This document shows, one piece after another, positions 1 to 6,300 of a DNA stretch of 9,600 nucleotides. Position 1 is the stretch's first letter. Each line of letters begins with the position of its first letter. The DNA is taken from contig CAMAXB010000104.1 of the NCBI GenBank assembly GCA_945862035.1, positions 1 to 9,600 on the forward strand, given 5' to 3'. Under the pieces are notes generated by a model, which was given only the letters and a program-made list of their open reading frames with translations, searched no databases and was not told where the DNA came from. This stretch comes from Opitutus sp. GAS368. Its GTDB lineage: Bacteria > Verrucomicrobiota > Verrucomicrobiia > Opitutales > Opitutaceae. The position numbers and the translations under genes were made by a program.

Positions 1-958
1 AGCGCGCGGGCAGCCACTTGTCCCAGTTCTTGCTGAAGGCCTCGACGTTGTCCTTGGTGACGGGGATGAGGGCGCTGATGTCCCTCACCGCGGGCGGATC
101 CTGCTGGAAGACGATCTTGTTCACGAGGTGTTCGACCGAACGGTAGCCCCATTCGTAGCATTGCTGGGCGAGGAGCACGGGCACGTGGCCGCTGCGGATG
201 TAGGCGAGCTGTGCGGGGAGGGCGTCGACGGCGACGACCTGGACGGTGCCGGGGGCCCACTTGAGGGCATTCTCGGTAAAGAGGGGCCAGCCGCCGATCA
301 TGGCCCAGCCGGTGATGTCGGGATTGGCCTGCATGACCTGCTCGACGCGCGCGGCGGCGTCCTGGGCGGTCTCCTTGTGGTAATAGACGTCACGGATCGT
401 GATGCCCGGGTATTTCTTGGCCGCCTCGCGGACGCCGCGCACGCGGAGCTGGAGGTTCGGGGCATTCTGATTGCCGGCAAGAATCGCGACGACACCGCGG
501 CCGTTCATGACCTTGGCCAGCTCGTCCATTGTCTGCACGCCGCAGGAGATGTCGTCCACGCCGTAGGTGACGAAGCGTTTGCTCGCGGGTGCGTCGGAGT
601 CGAAGGTCGCGACGGGTACGCCGCTGTCGACGGCGGCATTGATCGCGTCGGTGAGCTTGTTGGCGTCGGAGCAGGCGACCGCGATGCCCTCGGCGCCGGA
701 GAGCACGAGCTGCTCGATGGCCTCGGCCTGCTTCTGGGCGTCCTCCTCATTGGGGGTGCGCCAGTCGATGCGGAGGCGGAGGTTGTGCTTGGCCCCGAGT
801 TCCCGGGCGGCGTCCTCCGCACCCACGCGGGCTGCCTGGAAGACGGGATTGCCCTGGGACTTGGCGACGAGGCCGATCGTGATCTGGCGCTGGGCTTGGG
901 CGGCAGGCAGAGCGAATGCAAAGCAGGCGCTGACGAGGGTGAGGAGGAGGCGTTTCAT
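1..958 (-). CDS. Periplasmic sugar-binding protein of an ABC transporter (RbsB-like, peripla_BP_4 type), C-terminus cut by window edge
   Basis: Reading the minus strand from the ATG at 958-956 gives 319 uninterrupted codons to the window edge. The protein starts with a signal peptide (MKRLLLTLVSACFAFALPAAQA; basic, hydrophobic, Ala-x-Ala end, cleavage near residue 22). The mature part has the type I periplasmic binding fold typical of ribose/xylose-class proteins: ITIGLVAKSQGNPVF at 26-40, GAEGIAVACSD at 88-98, the sugar-contact type segment VPVATFDSDAP at 114-124, and VVAILAGNQ at 156-164. Family members are about 310-340 residues, so only a few codons are missing. It should capture a sugar in the periplasm and deliver it to the RbsC-like permease encoded 162 bp upstream on the same strand. 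No clear Shine-Dalgarno precedes the start. The substrate cannot be told from sequence. A longer frame on the plus strand (128-979) is an antisense shadow. Confidence 0.9.
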   Translation of the reverse strand, partial: MKRLLLTLVSACFAFALPAAQAQRQITIGLVAKSQGNPVFQAARVGAEDAARELGAKHNLRLRIDWRTPNEEDAQKQAEAIEQLVLSGAEGIAVACSDANKLTDAINAAVDSGVPVATFDSDAPASKRFVTYGVDDISCGVQTMDELAKVMNGRGVVAILAGNQNAPNLQLRVRGVREAAKKYPGITIRDVYYHKETAQDAAARVEQVMQANPDITGWAMIGGWPLFTENALKWAPGTVQVVAVDALPAQLAYIRSGHVPVLLAQQCYEWGYRSVEHLVNKIVFQQDPPAVRDISALIPVTKDNVEAFSKNWDKWLPAR

Positions 959-1005
959 GGGGTGATTGTTGGGATCTAAAAAGGAATGGATCTTTTCAGA
1001 CAGAA

Positions 1006-1104
1006 TTAACCACGGATGGACACGGATTCACACGGATAGATCCGATGAGCGGAGCCGTCGGGATGCTTCTGAATCCGTGTCCATCCGTGTTCATCCGTGG
1101 TTAA
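1006..1104. repeat. Long imperfect inverted repeat built from 10-nt CACGGAT words
   Basis: Arms 1006-1037 and 1073-1104 pair over 32 positions with three mismatches (1019, 1028, 1029). Each arm begins with TTAACCACGGATG and holds three CACGGAT words spaced 10 nt apart. The 35-nt loop itself contains a weaker CCGA/TCGG pairing. The element fills most of the 162-bp gap between the permease stop (1121) and the binding-protein start (958), so it would be transcribed between two genes of one transport operon. No T-run follows it on either strand, so it is not a standard intrinsic terminator. It may act on mRNA stability or on the permease/binding-protein expression ratio, or may simply be a dispersed intergenic repeat. 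Confidence 0.85.
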
Positions 1105-1120
1105 ATTGGAGTGGAGGATT

Positions 1121-2239
1121 TCAGCGTGCGCTGGCGGCGAGGCGGCGCTTGGCGAGGGCGGTGTTGACGTTGTCGAGGACGACGGCGGCGATGACCACGG
1201 CTCCGATGATGATCTGGCTGTAGTTCTGGTCGATGCCGAGAATGATGATGCCGCTGTTGATCATCTGGATCACGAGGGCACCGAGGACCACGCCGAGGGC
1301 CGAGCCGCGTCCGCCGGTGAGGCTGGCTCCGCCGACGACGGCGGCCGCGATGACATTGAGCTCGTAGCCCTGGCCATCGCCGGAGGTGGCGGCGCCGTAG
1401 TAGCCGAGGGAGAGCAGGGCGGCGACGCCGGCGCCGAGCCCCGAAGCGAGGTAGACGCCGAGTTTGACGCGCTCCACGCGGATGCCGCTGAAGCGGGCGG
1501 CGAGTTCGTTGCCCCCGACGGCATAGATCCGGCGGCCGGCGGCGAGACGGGAAAGATGGATCCAGCCAACGACCATCACGAGCAGCATCACGGCGAGGGG
1601 AACAACACTGAGGCCGTTGCCGACCTCGAAGCGGACGATCTCGCGGAAGGCGGGGGGGAAGCCGCCGATGGACTGGCCGGTCGTCGCGACAAAGGCGATG
1701 CCGCGCAGAATCGCCATCGCACCCAGCGTGATGATGAAGGGATGTACGCGCAGGGCCACGATCAACCCGCCATTGGCGAGTCCGCACAGCGCGGCCGGGC
1801 CGAGGCAGGCGCCCGCGCCGAGTGTGATCCCGAGCCACGCCGGGGTGTCGGCCGCGGCGCCGGTGGGGCCGAAGTGATTCAGGACCATCGCACCCAGCAC
1901 CGAGGCGAGGGCAAAGATGGATCCGACGGAGAGATCAATCCCGCCCGCGATGATCACGAGCGCCATGCCGACAGCCATGACCGCGATGAAGCTGGTGTCC
2001 TTGGCGAGTTGGGCGAGATTCTGGGCGTTGAGGAATTTGTTCTTCTCCTCAAACGCCGGCGTGCGCGCGCCCTGCGCATCGGTGACGAAGACCCGCTGCC
2101 GCGTGCCATCCGGCAGCGTCTCGAACACGGGCAGGCGGACCGTGCCGCTGAAGAGCGTCAGCAAAACGCCCAGCGCGAGGATCACGAGCACGAGGCCGCT
2201 TTCCTCAAACCGGAAGATCGAGCGCAGGGGAGAACGCAT
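1121..2239 (-). CDS. Sugar ABC transporter permease, RbsC family
   Basis: This 372-residue multi-pass inner membrane protein should form the channel of a sugar importer. It has the signatures of the branched-chain amino acid/ribose permease family (BPD_transp_2): VIIAGGIDLSVGS at 95-107, ITLGAMAILRGIAF at 170-183 and VIAAAVVGGASLTGG at 296-310. The first hydrophobic helix is about residues 15-31. Residues 32-70 form an unusually long polar loop before the second membrane segment; typical RbsC proteins have only a short link there. The ATG at 2239 is chosen because it starts just before the first helix; a TTG 45 nt upstream would add an unlikely basic tail. It lies directly upstream of the binding-protein gene on the same strand, but no ATPase gene is adjacent on the upstream side, where metX is found. 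The ATPase may lie beyond the left edge or elsewhere. Confidence 0.92.
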   Translation of the reverse strand: MRSPLRSIFRFEESGLVLVILALGVLLTLFSGTVRLPVFETLPDGTRQRVFVTDAQGARTPAFEEKNKFLNAQNLAQLAKDTSFIAVMAVGMALVIIAGGIDLSVGSIFALASVLGAMVLNHFGPTGAAADTPAWLGITLGAGACLGPAALCGLANGGLIVALRVHPFIITLGAMAILRGIAFVATTGQSIGGFPPAFREIVRFEVGNGLSVVPLAVMLLVMVVGWIHLSRLAAGRRIYAVGGNELAARFSGIRVERVKLGVYLASGLGAGVAALLSLGYYGAATSGDGQGYELNVIAAAVVGGASLTGGRGSALGVVLGALVIQMINSGIIILGIDQNYSQIIIGAVVIAAVVLDNVNTALAKRRLAASAR

Positions 2240-2322
2240 CGGGGGTGAGGTGGCATCCTGTCCGCGCCGCCCGCGGTGACTCAAGGCCGAATCGAGTGAA
2301 GCCCCGAATGACCAGATCCTTT

Positions 2323-2403
2323 ACAGGAGGAAACAGAGAGAACAGAGCACCGGAATCCAAGCCATGTGGATCGAACCTCCTGCCTGACTCCGTTCCCTCC
2401 TGT
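2323..2403. repeat. Inverted repeat with ACAGGAGG-type arms in the metX-permease spacer
   Basis: Arms 2323-2338 (ACAGGAGGAAACAGAG) and 2388-2403 (CTCCGTTCCCTCCTGT) pair at 14 of 16 positions. The left arm continues with a second AACAGAG word at 2341-2347. The two mismatches are A opposite C on the plus strand, which become U-G wobble pairs in a minus-strand transcript, so the stem is fully paired only in the direction in which metX and the permease are read. The loop is 49 nt. The spacer (2240-2438) contains no supportable gene. No U-run follows the stem in the minus-strand direction. Confidence 0.75.
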
Positions 2404-2438
2404 TCAAAAAATCCGATTCTGCGAGCGGCCACCTTCGC

Positions 2439-3656
2439 TTACTGCCGCAGGACACCGCGGATGAGGTCGTACAGCTGGGGCGACTCGAGCAGGAAGGAAT
2501 CGTGGCCGAGATCCGTGCGCAGTTCGGCGTAGCTGGCGCGCTTGCCGGCGCGGAGCAGGGCTTGGGCGATGGCGCGGTTCTGTTCGGGCGGGAAGAGCCA
2601 GTCGCTGGTGAACCCGACCACGAGGGTCTCGGCCTCGACCGGGGCGAAGGCCTGCTCCAGCGAGCCGTAAGACGCCGCGAGGTCGAAGGAATCGAGCGCG
2701 CGCGTGATGTACAGATAGGTGTTCGCGTCGAAACGGTTGATGAAGCTCTTGCCCTGATGCCGCAGGTAGCTCTCGACCTCGAATTGCACGTCGAAGGACG
2801 CGGTGGGTCCGGCGGACTCGTCGCCCATCATCGAAAGCTGCGAGGCCTCGTCTGCGGAGAGGGCGCGCGGCTCGGCCCGCGCCTTCACCTGCTTGCGGCC
2901 GAACTTCCGGTCCATGGACGCGTCGGAGAGGTAGGTGATGTGGGCCATCATGCGCGCGATCGCGAGCCCGACGCGCGGGCCGCCGCCCTTGGAATAATTG
3001 CCCTGGTTCCACTCGGGATCCTGGAGGATGGCCTGACGCCCGACCTCGTTGAAGGCGATGGCCTGAGCGCTTTCGCGGGCGGTCGTTGCCATCGCCAGCA
3101 TGCGCTTGGTGAAGGCGGGGTACTCGATGCCCCACTGGAGTACCTGCATGCCGCCCATTGAACCGCCGATCACGGCGTAGAGGCTTGCGACGCCGATCGC
3201 ATCGAGCCAGCGCCTCTGGGCGCGGACCATGTCACGGATCGTGACGTTCGGGAAGGACAGTCCGTAGGGCCGGCCCGTATTGAAATTGATCGAGGACGGG
3301 CCACTGGAACCCTGGCAACCGCCCAACACGTTCGCGCAGAGGACGAAGAGCTTGTTCGTGTCGAGTGCCTTGCCGGGACCGACCAGATTGTTCCACCAGC
3401 CCGGCTTGCGGTCGTTGAGCGAGTGGATGCCGGCGCAGTGATGGTCGCCGCTCAGCGCGTGGCAGATCAGGACGGCGTTGTCGCGGGCGGCATTGAGCCG
3501 GCCGTAGGTCTCGTAGCGCAGCGTGAAGCCGGGGAGGGCCATGCCATTGTCGCAGACGAAGGCATCGTTTGAAACGAAGTCACGAGCCTCGACCAGCCCG
3601 ACCTCGCCCGGCTCGGGCCGGGTGGTGGGGGGGAGGTCGTCATCCGCGTCGTTCAT
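2439..3656 (-). CDS. metX: Homoserine O-acyltransferase (MetX family, annotated as acetyltransferase)
   Basis: This cytoplasmic alpha/beta-hydrolase-fold enzyme activates the hydroxyl of L-homoserine with an acyl group from acyl-CoA, the committing step of methionine synthesis. The 405-residue length is typical. Visible landmarks are ALSGDHH at 67-73, NVLGGCQGSSGPSSIN at 109-124, the nucleophile elbow GGSMGG with Ser166, Asp352 in GFTSDW, and His385 in DLGHDSF, which together make the expected Ser-Asp-His triad. The ATG at 3656 is preferred to a GTG at 3683 because the extra residues (MLPANQLPA) fall in a small GCAGGCAGC direct repeat and look non-coding. MetX proteins use either acetyl-CoA or succinyl-CoA, and sequence reading alone does not settle which. 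No metW or other methionine gene is adjacent, and no SAM riboswitch was recognised in the leader 3657-3880. Confidence 0.95.
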   Translation of the reverse strand: MNDADDDLPPTTRPEPGEVGLVEARDFVSNDAFVCDNGMALPGFTLRYETYGRLNAARDNAVLICHALSGDHHCAGIHSLNDRKPGWWNNLVGPGKALDTNKLFVLCANVLGGCQGSSGPSSINFNTGRPYGLSFPNVTIRDMVRAQRRWLDAIGVASLYAVIGGSMGGMQVLQWGIEYPAFTKRMLAMATTARESAQAIAFNEVGRQAILQDPEWNQGNYSKGGGPRVGLAIARMMAHITYLSDASMDRKFGRKQVKARAEPRALSADEASQLSMMGDESAGPTASFDVQFEVESYLRHQGKSFINRFDANTYLYITRALDSFDLAASYGSLEQAFAPVEAETLVVGFTSDWLFPPEQNRAIAQALLRAGKRASYAELRTDLGHDSFLLESPQLYDLIRGVLRQ

Positions 3657-3720
3657 GGCAGGCAGCTGGTTAGCAGGCAGCACACGGAGGGCGGCGCGGA
3701 AGGCAAGACCGCCTTGGGGC

Positions 3721-3875
3721 GGAAATCCGAATGACGAAGCCCGAATGACGAAGGTTGGAAGGGGGGCGGGGCCGGGGCGGGCTCGAGAAGTGTTTCTAAA
3801 CGGGTAGTTCCCGCGCGAAACTCGCGAGCGGTCGTCATGGCGCTTGCGGGATCGCCATTCGTCATTCGGATTTCC
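3721..3875. repeat. Perfect 18-bp inverted repeat (ATTCGTCATTCGG type) bracketing the divergent metX/polymerase spacer
   Basis: GGAAATCCGAATGACGAA at 3721-3738 is matched exactly as its reverse complement at 3858-3875, with 119 bp between the arms. The left arm is followed by a second CCGAATGACGAA unit at 3741-3752, giving a 14-nt tandem period. The right arm ends 5 nt before the GTG start of the polymerase. A separate small perfect hairpin (CCGCC-TTGG-GGCGG) lies at 3709-3722 and touches the left arm. The rest of the 3657-3880 spacer is GC-rich, with no recognised gene or riboswitch. Confidence 0.88.
3806..3822. promoter_or_regulatory. Possible operator: 17-bp imperfect palindrome AGTT(C)-N-(A)AACT
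   Basis: The sequence AGTTCCCGCGCGAAACT has matching outer half-sites AGTT and AACT and sits midway between the divergent metX and polymerase starts. Its inner part overlaps a perfect short stem (CGCGA-AAC-TCGCG, 3814-3826). Y-family polymerases are often damage-induced, so a repressor site here is reasonable, but it does not match a LexA box known to me and could be chance in GC-rich DNA. Confidence 0.2.
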
Positions 3876-3880
3876 TCCCC

Positions 3881-5176
3881 GTGCTCGCTACCCTCGTCAT
3901 CGATTACAACGGCTTTTTTGCCTCCTGTGAGCAGCAGGAGCGGCCGGAGTTGCGCGGGCGGCCGGTGGCGGTCGCGCCCTTGCTGGCGGAGACGACCTGC
4001 GTGATCGCGTCGAGCTACGACGCCCGCAAGCACGGCATCAAGGTCGGTACGCGGGTCTCCGAGGCCCGCCTCCTCTGTCCGGGGATCACCCTGATCGAGG
4101 CCCGCCCGGAGATCTATATCCGCTATCATGAGAAGCTGATCGAGGCGGTGAACGCCTGCCTGCCCGTGACCGAGGTGCTCTCGATTGATGAGGTGCGGTG
4201 CGACCTGCCGTCTGATTGGCGCGACCGCCCGCGGGCGGAGGCGGTCGCCCGGCACATCAAGCAGTCGATCCGGGCCCTCGCGGGCGAATGCCTGACCTGC
4301 AGCATCGGCATCGCGCCCAGTGCCTGGCTCGCGAAGATCGCGTCGGACCTGCAGAAGCCCGACGGCCTCGTCGTGATCGAGCAGGCCGAGTTGCCCGGCC
4401 GTCTGTATCCGCTCGCTCTGCGCGATTTGCCCGGGGTGGGTGCCAACATGGAGATCCGGTTGCAGGCGGCCGGGCTCGAGACGGTGGAAAAACTTTGCGC
4501 GGCGCCCGTTCACGCACTGCGGGCCGTGTGGGGCGGGATCGAGGGTGAGCGCATGTGGCGCCGCCTGCGGGGCGAGCAGGTGGAGCTCCCGGCGCAGCAA
4601 ACCAGCAGTCTGAGCCACTCCCATGTGCTGCCGCCCGAACTGCGCAACGAGCCGGGTGCCCTCGCCACGCTCCACCGTTTGCTGCAAAAAGCCGCGGCGC
4701 GTCTGCGTCATGCGGGCTTCTTCGCGGGCGGCATGCACCTCGCGCTCAAGTCCGGCCGGGATTCCCGCTGGAGCACGGCCGCGACCTTTGTGGAAACCCA
4801 GGACACGCTGGAGCTCATCCGCGTCTTCAAGCTGCTCTGGGATCGGCGACCCGCCCGGCGATCCGGCCTCAGCGGAGTCGGCATCACGCTCTTCGACCTC
4901 GCGCCCGTGCGCTCGCACACGGGGGTGCTGCCAGGGATTGTGGACAACGGCGACCGCCGCGCCGCGCTCAATGCGACGCTGGACCACATCAACAAGAAGC
5001 TGGGCAAGCACTCGGTCGTCTACGGCGGGGCGCTCGGTGCCCTCCGGTACGCACCGCTGCGCATCGCCTTTAACCGGATCCCGGATGTCAGCCTGGAGGA
5101 GGGCGAGGCTGACGGCGAACTCCACCCGACCGACGCTGAACTCGCGAAGTTCCGGCTGCAGGCGCGGGTCTGGTAG
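3881..5176 (+). CDS. Y-family translesion DNA polymerase (DinB/UmuC/ImpB-MucB-SamB superfamily)
   Basis: This 431-residue polymerase should copy past damaged bases with low fidelity in the cytoplasm. Family landmarks in order: VIDYNGFFASCEQQ at 6-19 with catalytic Asp8 and Phe13 at the steric-gate position; the fingers-type YDARKHGIKVG at 46-56; LSIDEV with Asp103 and Glu104, completing the metal-binding carboxylates; SIGIAPSAWLAKIASDLQKP at 141-160; the helix-hairpin-helix LPGVGANMEIRLQAAGL at 183-199; and a little-finger domain from about 240, with INKKLGKHSVVYGG at 370-383 resembling UmuC-like proteins. Because the catalytic carboxylates are intact it is not an inactive ImuB-type subunit. 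I cannot assign it to Pol IV or UmuC by eye, so no symbol is given. The GTG at 3881 fits the N-terminus of the family, but it lacks a Shine-Dalgarno and follows the arm of an inverted repeat by 5 nt. No standard C-terminal clamp motif is evident. A 490-codon antisense frame over this gene is a shadow. Confidence 0.93.
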   Translation: MLATLVIDYNGFFASCEQQERPELRGRPVAVAPLLAETTCVIASSYDARKHGIKVGTRVSEARLLCPGITLIEARPEIYIRYHEKLIEAVNACLPVTEVLSIDEVRCDLPSDWRDRPRAEAVARHIKQSIRALAGECLTCSIGIAPSAWLAKIASDLQKPDGLVVIEQAELPGRLYPLALRDLPGVGANMEIRLQAAGLETVEKLCAAPVHALRAVWGGIEGERMWRRLRGEQVELPAQQTSSLSHSHVLPPELRNEPGALATLHRLLQKAAARLRHAGFFAGGMHLALKSGRDSRWSTAATFVETQDTLELIRVFKLLWDRRPARRSGLSGVGITLFDLAPVRSHTGVLPGIVDNGDRRAALNATLDHINKKLGKHSVVYGGALGALRYAPLRIAFNRIPDVSLEEGEADGELHPTDAELAKFRLQARVW

Positions 5177-5178
5177 GC

Positions 5179-5228
5179 AATCGTTCTCGTTCTCCTCTGA
5201 TCATCCCCGGCCGAGAACGAGAACGATT
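5179..5228. repeat. Perfect 16-bp inverted repeat (AATCGTTCTCGTTCTC) after the polymerase gene
   Basis: Arms 5179-5194 and 5213-5228 are exact reverse complements with an 18-nt loop. Each arm is made of two GTTCTC words at 6-nt period. It begins 2 nt after the polymerase stop codon, where a terminator would be expected, but no T-run follows in the plus direction (the next bases are ACGAGGAATGG). It could be a 3' stabilising stem, a factor-dependent terminator or a dispersed repeat. The following 5229-5363 holds no recognised gene and serves as the rpmH leader. Confidence 0.88.
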
Positions 5229-5309
5229 ACGAGGAATGGGAATGACGAGAAGCCGGGCAGGGGGCTGGGCGGCTTGTTTTTGGGGTCGGTGACCCGTGCA
5301 AACCGGCCC

Positions 5310-5315
5310 TTGACA
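5310..5315 (+). promoter_or_regulatory. Candidate -35 box (TTGACA) for the rpmH-rnpA-yidD-yidC cluster
   Basis: An exact TTGACA lies 49 bp before the rpmH start, in the only sizeable spacer ahead of the cluster. No good TATAAT-like -10 is present at 16-18 bp spacing (the bases there read around CACTTC), so this is a weak call resting on position and one hexamer. Confidence 0.25.
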
Positions 5316-5363
5316 CCCATCGCGCCCTTCGGCACTTCCTTAGCCTCTTAACCACTTACTGCC

Positions 5364-5501
5364 ATGCGTCCCACCTTCCGCCCACACCGCAAGAAACGCG
5401 CCCGCAAGATCGGCTTCCGCGCCCGTATGGCCACCAAGGGTGGTCGCAAGGTCCTCAAGAGCCGTCGCCTCAAGGGCCGCAAGCGTCTGACGGTCGTCTG
5501 A
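5364..5501 (+). CDS. rpmH: 50S ribosomal protein L34
   Basis: This 45-residue, very basic protein is a structural part of the large ribosomal subunit. The central FRARMATKGGRKVLKSRRLK (residues 18-37) and the N-terminal MRPTFRPHRKKRARKIG match the near-universal L34 pattern, and the C-terminal KGRKRLTVV is also typical. The family is normally 44-47 residues, so it is complete. It is the first gene of the conserved rpmH-rnpA-yidD-yidC order, with rnpA starting 40 nt downstream. The ATG has no Shine-Dalgarno; the leader just before it reads CTTAACCACTTACTGCC. Confidence 0.98.
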   Translation: MRPTFRPHRKKRARKIGFRARMATKGGRKVLKSRRLKGRKRLTVV

Positions 5502-5506
5502 GTCGA

Positions 5507-5521
5507 CGCCGGCTTTCGGCG
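5507..5521 (+). terminator. Short hairpin between rpmH and rnpA (possible attenuator)
   Basis: CGCCG at 5507-5511 and CGGCG at 5517-5521 form a perfect 5-bp stem with a 5-nt loop, 5 nt after the rpmH stop. It is followed by CTTGTAACTC rather than a real T-run. L34 is needed in far greater amount than RNase P protein, so partial termination or mRNA processing here would make sense, but this is inference. Confidence 0.35.
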
Positions 5522-5541
5522 CTTGTAACTCACGTCTTGTC

Positions 5542-5946
5542 ATGCGTTTCTGCGCCGAGCAACGTCTGCGGCGCCAGAGCGATTTTGGCCATTTGCGCAC
5601 CCGTGGTCGCCGGTGCGATTGCGGTGCATTCACGCTGTGGTCGGCCCCTCGGGCGACCCCGCCTGATCCCTTCCCCAAGACCTGGACGCCGGTGCCTCCG
5701 CGCGCCCGTGTCGGGGTGGTTGCCTCCAAGGCCGCCGTCGGCAATGCGGTGGAGCGCGCTCGCGCCAAACGCCGCATGCGTGAACTTTTTCGCAAGCACC
5801 AGACCCTGGTTCCGCCCGAGCATGATCTGCTGATCGTAGCCCGGGGGGCGATCAATCGGCTTGAGTATGCTGAGATCGAGCGGAAATTCGTGGAGGCCTG
5901 TCGCAAGGCCTTTCCCGCCACCGCTGCTCCCCGTTCCGATGCCTGA
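5542..5946 (+). CDS. rnpA: Ribonuclease P protein component
   Basis: This 134-residue basic protein binds the RNase P RNA and helps it remove 5' leaders from precursor tRNAs. The defining block is RARVGVVASKAAVGNAV at 54-70 followed by the RNR-like motif ERARAKRRMRELFRKH at 71-86 and HDLLIVAR at 94-101. The usual RNRIKR core appears here as RARAKR, an N-to-A change within the motif. Residues 34-54 form a proline-rich insertion (APRATPPDPFPK...) ahead of the core that common RnpA proteins lack. It lies 40 nt after rpmH, and its last 8 nt overlap yidD, indicating translational coupling. The ATG at 5542 follows a pyrimidine-rich leader without a Shine-Dalgarno. Confidence 0.93.
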   Translation: MRFCAEQRLRRQSDFGHLRTRGRRCDCGAFTLWSAPRATPPDPFPKTWTPVPPRARVGVVASKAAVGNAVERARAKRRMRELFRKHQTLVPPEHDLLIVARGAINRLEYAEIERKFVEACRKAFPATAAPRSDA

Positions 5947-6262
5947 CCGCCTTTCCTCCGCCCTCTCCGCCGTGCTGCGCCTACCGGCGCGGGCGTTGCT
6001 CGGGCTGATCTGGGCCTATCAGCGGACGCTGTCGCCGGTGATCCCCGTCGTGATGGGCCCGTACTGTGGCTGCCGCTTCCATCCGACCTGCTCGCACTAC
6101 GCGGCGGAAGCCGTCCGCACCCATGGCGCCCTGGTGGGGGCGCTCCTGGCGGTCTGGCGGATCGTCAAGTGCAACCCCCTCCATGCCGGCGGACTCGATC
6201 CGGTTCCGCCCGTGGGAAGCCTGCGTGTGCGCCGCGCTAGCCCGGCCTGCGTGCGGACCTGA
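5939..6262 (+). CDS. yidD: Membrane protein insertion efficiency factor YidD
   Basis: YidD is a small membrane-associated protein that aids YidC-dependent insertion. This copy has 107 residues. The diagnostic segment is CRFHPTCSHYAAEAVRTHG at 45-63, followed by KCNPLHAGGLDPVP at 77-90, closely matching the family. An amphipathic/hydrophobic N-terminal stretch (about 10-40, LLGLIWAYQRTLSPV) precedes it. The start is set at the ATG at 5939 inside the rnpA end (ATGCCTGA overlap); an in-frame ATG at 5861 would extend 26 codons into rnpA and is unlikely. yidC begins 38 nt downstream. Confidence 0.95.
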   Translation: MPDRLSSALSAVLRLPARALLGLIWAYQRTLSPVIPVVMGPYCGCRFHPTCSHYAAEAVRTHGALVGALLAVWRIVKCNPLHAGGLDPVPPVGSLRVRRASPACVRT

Positions 6263-6300
6263 GCCCCTTTCCCCGAACCCTTCTTCTCTTTCTTTCGATA

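Noticed and set aside
128..979. 283-codon open frame on the plus strand
   Set aside because: It is antisense to the periplasmic binding protein, whose minus-strand translation has a signal peptide and family motifs. The plus-frame protein is a Gly/Asp/Val-rich composition shadow.
1006..1104. CRISPR array or insertion-sequence ends
   Set aside because: The words are 10 nt with 3-nt variable gaps and are inverted around a 35-nt loop; there are no spacers, no transposase and no target duplication.
1097..2248. 383-codon open frame on the plus strand
   Set aside because: It is antisense to the RbsC-like permease; the Glu/Asp/Gly/His-rich product matches no fold and arises from GC bias.
3657..3880. 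SAM riboswitch ahead of metX
   Set aside because: No core of a known SAM riboswitch class was recognised; the region is explained by inverted repeats and GC-rich filler.
3653..5125. 490-codon open frame on the minus strand
   Set aside because: It is antisense to the Y-family polymerase, which has all its catalytic motifs. The frame also runs through the inverted repeat.
5229..5363. Replication origin near rpmH
   Set aside because: No dnaA gene and no TTATCCACA-type boxes were found in the spacer.
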